Assembly: GCA_012798155.1 (NCBI GenBank)
Contig: JAAZNR010000493.1
Coordinates: 1 to 7,138, forward strand
Direction of reading: 5' to 3'
Source: Thermogutta sp.
GTDB taxonomy: Bacteria > Planctomycetota > Planctomycetia > Pirellulales > Thermoguttaceae
DNA length: 7,138 nt
Shown: one piece after another, positions 5,084 to 7,138 of the stretch
How positions within the stretch are numbered: position 1 is the stretch's first letter
Layout: each line of letters begins with the position of its first letter
Translations under genes and position numbers: made by a program
The notes under the pieces: model-generated
What the model was told of the DNA's origin: nothing
What the model saw: only the letters and a program-made list of their open reading frames with translations
The model's database searches: none

Positions 5084-5133
5084 TGGGTACGGCGCAAACG
5101 CCCGTTGCCGATGCGCCAAGCGATCATCGCGCC
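5068..5133 (-). terminator. Nested stem-loop downstream of pyrE (possible terminator or processing site)
   Basis: Perfect 11-bp arms GGCGCGATGAT (5068-5078) and ATCATCGCGCC (5123-5133) enclose a second inverted pair GGCGCA (5091-5096) / TGCGCC (5112-5117). On the minus strand the structure begins 21 nt after the pyrE stop. The tail after it reads TTCCTATCAT, pyrimidine-rich but without a true T-run, so it would be a non-canonical terminator or an RNA-processing/stability element. Confidence 0.45.
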
Positions 5134-5154
5134 GCTCTCGATTCAGCGCCGCCC

Positions 5155-5709
5155 TCAGGTGGGCGGATCGATCCCGAAATCGCGGATCGTGAAGAGACTG
5201 GAAAAGGGTAGGCCGCGTTCGGCGAAGGCCTTGGCGCCGCCTTCCATCCGATCGACGACGGCGGCTACACGGATGACCTTCAGTCCGAACTCTTCTACCC
5301 GCTCAATCGCCTCCAGCGAGGAACCGCCGGTCGTCACCACATCCTCGACGATGACGGCCCTTTCACCCGGCTGAACCGGCCCCTCGATAAACCTGTTGGT
5401 GCCATGTCCTTTCGATTGCTTGCGGACCAAGAAACCCCGAATCGGCACGCCACGGACGGCGGACATGGTAATGACGGCGGACGTAATCGGGTCCGCACCG
5501 ATGGACATCCCCCCGACGGCATCCGGCATCTCGGTCTCGCGGAAGAGGTCCAGCAAGCCTTCGCCGATGAGGCGTGCTCCTTCGCCGTCCAAAGTGACCT
5601 GTTTGCCGTCGAGGTAATAAGTGGAGGTCTTCCCCGAAGCCAAGGTGAATTGGCCGAATCTGAGCGCCCGCTGAAGAATCAATTGTCGTAGAACTTCGCG
5701 GTCATACAC
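5155..5709 (-). CDS. pyrE: Orotate phosphoribosyltransferase PyrE
   Basis: A 184-aa type I phosphoribosyltransferase that joins orotate to PRPP to give orotidine 5'-monophosphate in de novo pyrimidine synthesis; a cytosolic dimer in known cases. Seen: FTLASGKTSTYYLDGK (21-36, the orotate-side N-terminal motif), GGMSIGADPI (66-75), the flexible-loop motif VRKQSKGHG (95-103), the PRPP-binding strand-loop AVIVEDVVTTGGSS (118-131) and DRMEGG (153-158). These are the expected blocks in the expected order, and the length is normal for the short bacterial form. Translation starts at GTG 5709, with AGGGG about 9 nt upstream. The gene lies 186 nt downstream of the LysM/YkuD gene and may have its own promoter. 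No other pyr gene is in the window. Confidence 0.95.
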   Translation of the reverse strand: MYDREVLRQLILQRALRFGQFTLASGKTSTYYLDGKQVTLDGEGARLIGEGLLDLFRETEMPDAVGGMSIGADPITSAVITMSAVRGVPIRGFLVRKQSKGHGTNRFIEGPVQPGERAVIVEDVVTTGGSSLEAIERVEEFGLKVIRVAAVVDRMEGGAKAFAERGLPFSSLFTIRDFGIDPPT

Positions 5710-5774
5710 GGGCAGTTACCCCTGAGAACAATCAACAAGGAGCGACGGCAAAAGGCGCAAGCGCGACCGGCGGC

Positions 5775-5822
5775 GCCGTGCCAGCAGCGTAGGATTCATT
5801 GTGCCGCAAACCCCCGCACGGC
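5775..5822 (-). promoter_or_regulatory. Inverted repeat and weak promoter-like region upstream of pyrE
   Basis: GCCGTGC (5775-5781) and GCACGGC (5816-5822) are perfect 7-bp inverted arms about 34 bp apart. Between them, on the minus strand, is CACAAT, a -10-like hexamer about 90 bp upstream of the pyrE start. The -35 match is poor. It could be a pyrE promoter with a leader structure; no terminator-type attenuator with a U-run is visible. The rest of the 186-nt spacer (5710-5895) shows no gene. Confidence 0.25.
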
Positions 5823-5895
5823 AAAAGCGATCTCGCCGGCGGACCCGGATGCCCACCTCACGCGGCGAGCGAACCATCCTTGCGACGGGTGACGA

Positions 5896-7110
5896 CTACG
5901 GGACGACGGCGACTTGGGAACCGATTGACAGGATATCGTAAACGTCCTGAATGTCTTTCTCGGACAGAATGAAAGCCCCCGGTGGATTGGGTTGTTGCAA
6001 CAGGTCGGGACGCCCCGGCCCGTGGATACCCAGGCGTCCTCCCAGCCCGATCCAAAGCTGGCCCAAGGGATTGTTTGAATCGCCGGGCGACGTCACGCCG
6101 GTTGGCGTGTAAAAAGCGGGATTCTCGATCTTTTCGCAAACGCGGTACACGCCGGGAGCCGCCGCCGCATCCGCGCCCAATGTCACCCGAAAGCGTCCCG
6201 CGTAGCGATCCTGACAAAACAGCACCAGCTCACCGCGGGAAAGATAGATTCTCGCCTCGAAGGGGCCGCGAACCACTTTCAGCGATTGCCCGGGAGCAAG
6301 CCGTTCCGGCTGCGAAATGCCGTTGATTTTGGCCAACAGCGGCCAGGGCACCGCATAGCCCTCCGCGATCCGCTCCAACGTCTCGCCCGGCGCGACCACG
6401 TGAGGCTGCTCCAGAATGGATTGCCGTGAATAGATCACGGTCCCGGCCACTTGGTCCAGCAGATCCGTCAATTGCCTGCTCTCTTCGGGCATCAGCCGAT
6501 CGTCCGCGAACCAGGCCGAAAGGACCTGGTGCACGGCGGCAAAGTCCCCTTGGTCCAGCTTTCGCCGCGCCGTCTCGAGAAACTCCGCAAACTCTTTCCG
6601 CACGTTCTCGACGGGCGTCCCTGCTGGAGGACTTTGCATTTCCGGGGAAGAACTCTGGAAAGCGGAAGAAATTGGGGAGTGAGAGGATGAAGCTCCCTCC
6701 TGCCGCGGCGTCGCCCCGCTCGCCGGATCGCCCCGCGACCCATCCTGGGCAGAGAGGGACGACGGCCCCATCGTAGCGAAGCGTCCGACCTGCCCCTGAG
6801 GTTCGGCGGCAAGGAAACCGGAACCGCCTTCGCCGCTTTCGCTCCCTGGGGAAATGGGAGGAGGCCCCGCGATGGCGGCGGGCGGGACGGCCGGCCCCGT
6901 TTCCGCCGACCTGCCGGCATCCTGGAAATTCCCACCGGCCACCTCCATGGGCACCTCGGGTACGGCGATCTCCAGGTCGCCGTCCGCCGGCCAATCCGCG
7001 GCCTGCCCACCGGGGGGCGGGGCCTTCGGCGGCTTCGTCACCGCTTGATAACCGAGATAACCCACCACCAGCAGGACGGCGAGAACGGCAATCGTCTTGA
7101 CCGTCTCCAT
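5896..7110 (-). CDS. Membrane-anchored LysM protein with degenerate YkuD (L,D-transpeptidase) domain
   Basis: A 404-aa protein. Residues 5-22 are a single N-terminal membrane helix (TIAVLAVLLVVGYLGYQA) that would anchor it with the bulk outside the cytoplasm. Residues 27-165 are a Pro/Gly/Ser/Ala-rich linker. An amphipathic helical segment (168-225, ENVRKEFAEFLETARRKL...) follows. A LysM peptidoglycan-binding motif spans 237-280 (HVVAPGETLERIAEGYAVPWPLLAKIN...). A YkuD fold fills 284-403 (ARIYLSRGELVLFCQD, then GVYRV and LGIHG). YkuD enzymes crosslink peptidoglycan stem peptides using the Cys of SHGC-[IV]-R. Here His363 of GIHG is kept, but the aligned motif is PPGAFIL, with Ala379 (codon at 5976-5974) where Cys belongs at the normal 15-residue spacing, and no Arg. 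The protein is therefore probably catalytically dead and may bind or organise the wall. The ATG at 7110 has AAGGAGG at about 6 nt, which fixes the start. pyrE lies downstream. Confidence 0.88.
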   Translation of the reverse strand: METVKTIAVLAVLLVVGYLGYQAVTKPPKAPPPGGQAADWPADGDLEIAVPEVPMEVAGGNFQDAGRSAETGPAVPPAAIAGPPPISPGSESGEGGSGFLAAEPQGQVGRFATMGPSSLSAQDGSRGDPASGATPRQEGASSSHSPISSAFQSSSPEMQSPPAGTPVENVRKEFAEFLETARRKLDQGDFAAVHQVLSAWFADDRLMPEESRQLTDLLDQVAGTVIYSRQSILEQPHVVAPGETLERIAEGYAVPWPLLAKINGISQPERLAPGQSLKVVRGPFEARIYLSRGELVLFCQDRYAGRFRVTLGADAAAAPGVYRVCEKIENPAFYTPTGVTSPGDSNNPLGQLWIGLGGRLGIHGPGRPDLLQQPNPPGAFILSEKDIQDVYDILSIGSQVAVVP

Positions 7111-7111
7111 G

Positions 7112-7129
7112 TTCGTCCTCCTTGACGAA
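7112..7129 (-). promoter_or_regulatory. Shine-Dalgarno displayed in a hairpin loop before the LysM/YkuD gene
   Basis: On the minus strand TTCGTC (7129-7124), AAGGAG (7123-7118) and GACGAA (7117-7112) form a perfect 6-bp stem with the entire Shine-Dalgarno core as the 6-nt loop, ending one base before the ATG. The stem would keep the site exposed, or be a control point if a protein or antisense RNA binds it. Confidence 0.5.
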
Positions 7130-7138
7130 ATGGCAAAA

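Noticed and set aside
5974..5976. Possibility that the Ala codon in the YkuD motif is a sequencing error or frameshift
   Set aside because: At least two substitutions would be needed for Cys, neighbouring residues (no His, no Arg) also deviate, and the frame reads normally to its stop.
6230..6994. 254-codon minus-strand frame within the LysM/YkuD gene
   Set aside because: It is a shifted reading of the low-complexity linker; the main frame has the anchor helix, LysM, YkuD and a perfect Shine-Dalgarno.

Overview
The window is GC-rich bacterial chromosome with tightly recognisable housekeeping genes. The best guess is a planctomycete (Pirellulales/Thermogutta-like). This rests on the long-form PstC, the membrane-anchored LysM/YkuD protein with a long Pro/Gly/Ser linker, and several GTG starts beside strong GGAG-type ribosome sites. 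The phylum is inferred from memory of gene style and was not tested. No mobile element, CRISPR array, tRNA or rRNA is visible.

Left part (1-1905, minus strand): a phosphate-uptake operon. pstS (753-1754) encodes the secreted phosphate-binding protein. It is followed, after a 159-nt spacer holding two strong stem-loops, by the 5' part of a long-form pstC permease that runs off the left edge. Upstream of pstS lie four TTAAC-type hexamers spaced exactly 11 bp apart, a PhoB/PhoP/SphR-type Pho box, placed just upstream of a -10-like TAAAAT.

Middle gap (1906-2655): about 750 bp without a convincing gene. It carries a CTGTAAA triple repeat and two short tandem duplications next to the following gene.

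Centre (2656-4241, plus strand): three co-directional genes. First is a 32-codon, very basic small protein with a KKANHGKRP core like actinobacterial ribosomal protein bL37. Next is a FabZ-type hydroxyacyl-ACP dehydratase, then TrmB (tRNA m7G46 methyltransferase). The spacers of about 158-159 nt between them contain inverted repeats, so co-transcription is possible but not shown.

Right part (7138-4301, minus strand): a membrane-anchored LysM + YkuD (L,D-transpeptidase-like) protein whose catalytic cysteine is replaced by alanine; then pyrE (orotate phosphoribosyltransferase); a strong nested stem-loop; and an unfamiliar 227-aa protein that looks like a PD-(D/E)XK nuclease core joined to a C-terminal winged helix. 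This last gene converges on trmB.

The points most worth following are the bL37-like mini-gene, the YkuD protein lacking its catalytic Cys, the textbook 11-bp Pho-box array, and the orphan nuclease-like protein.
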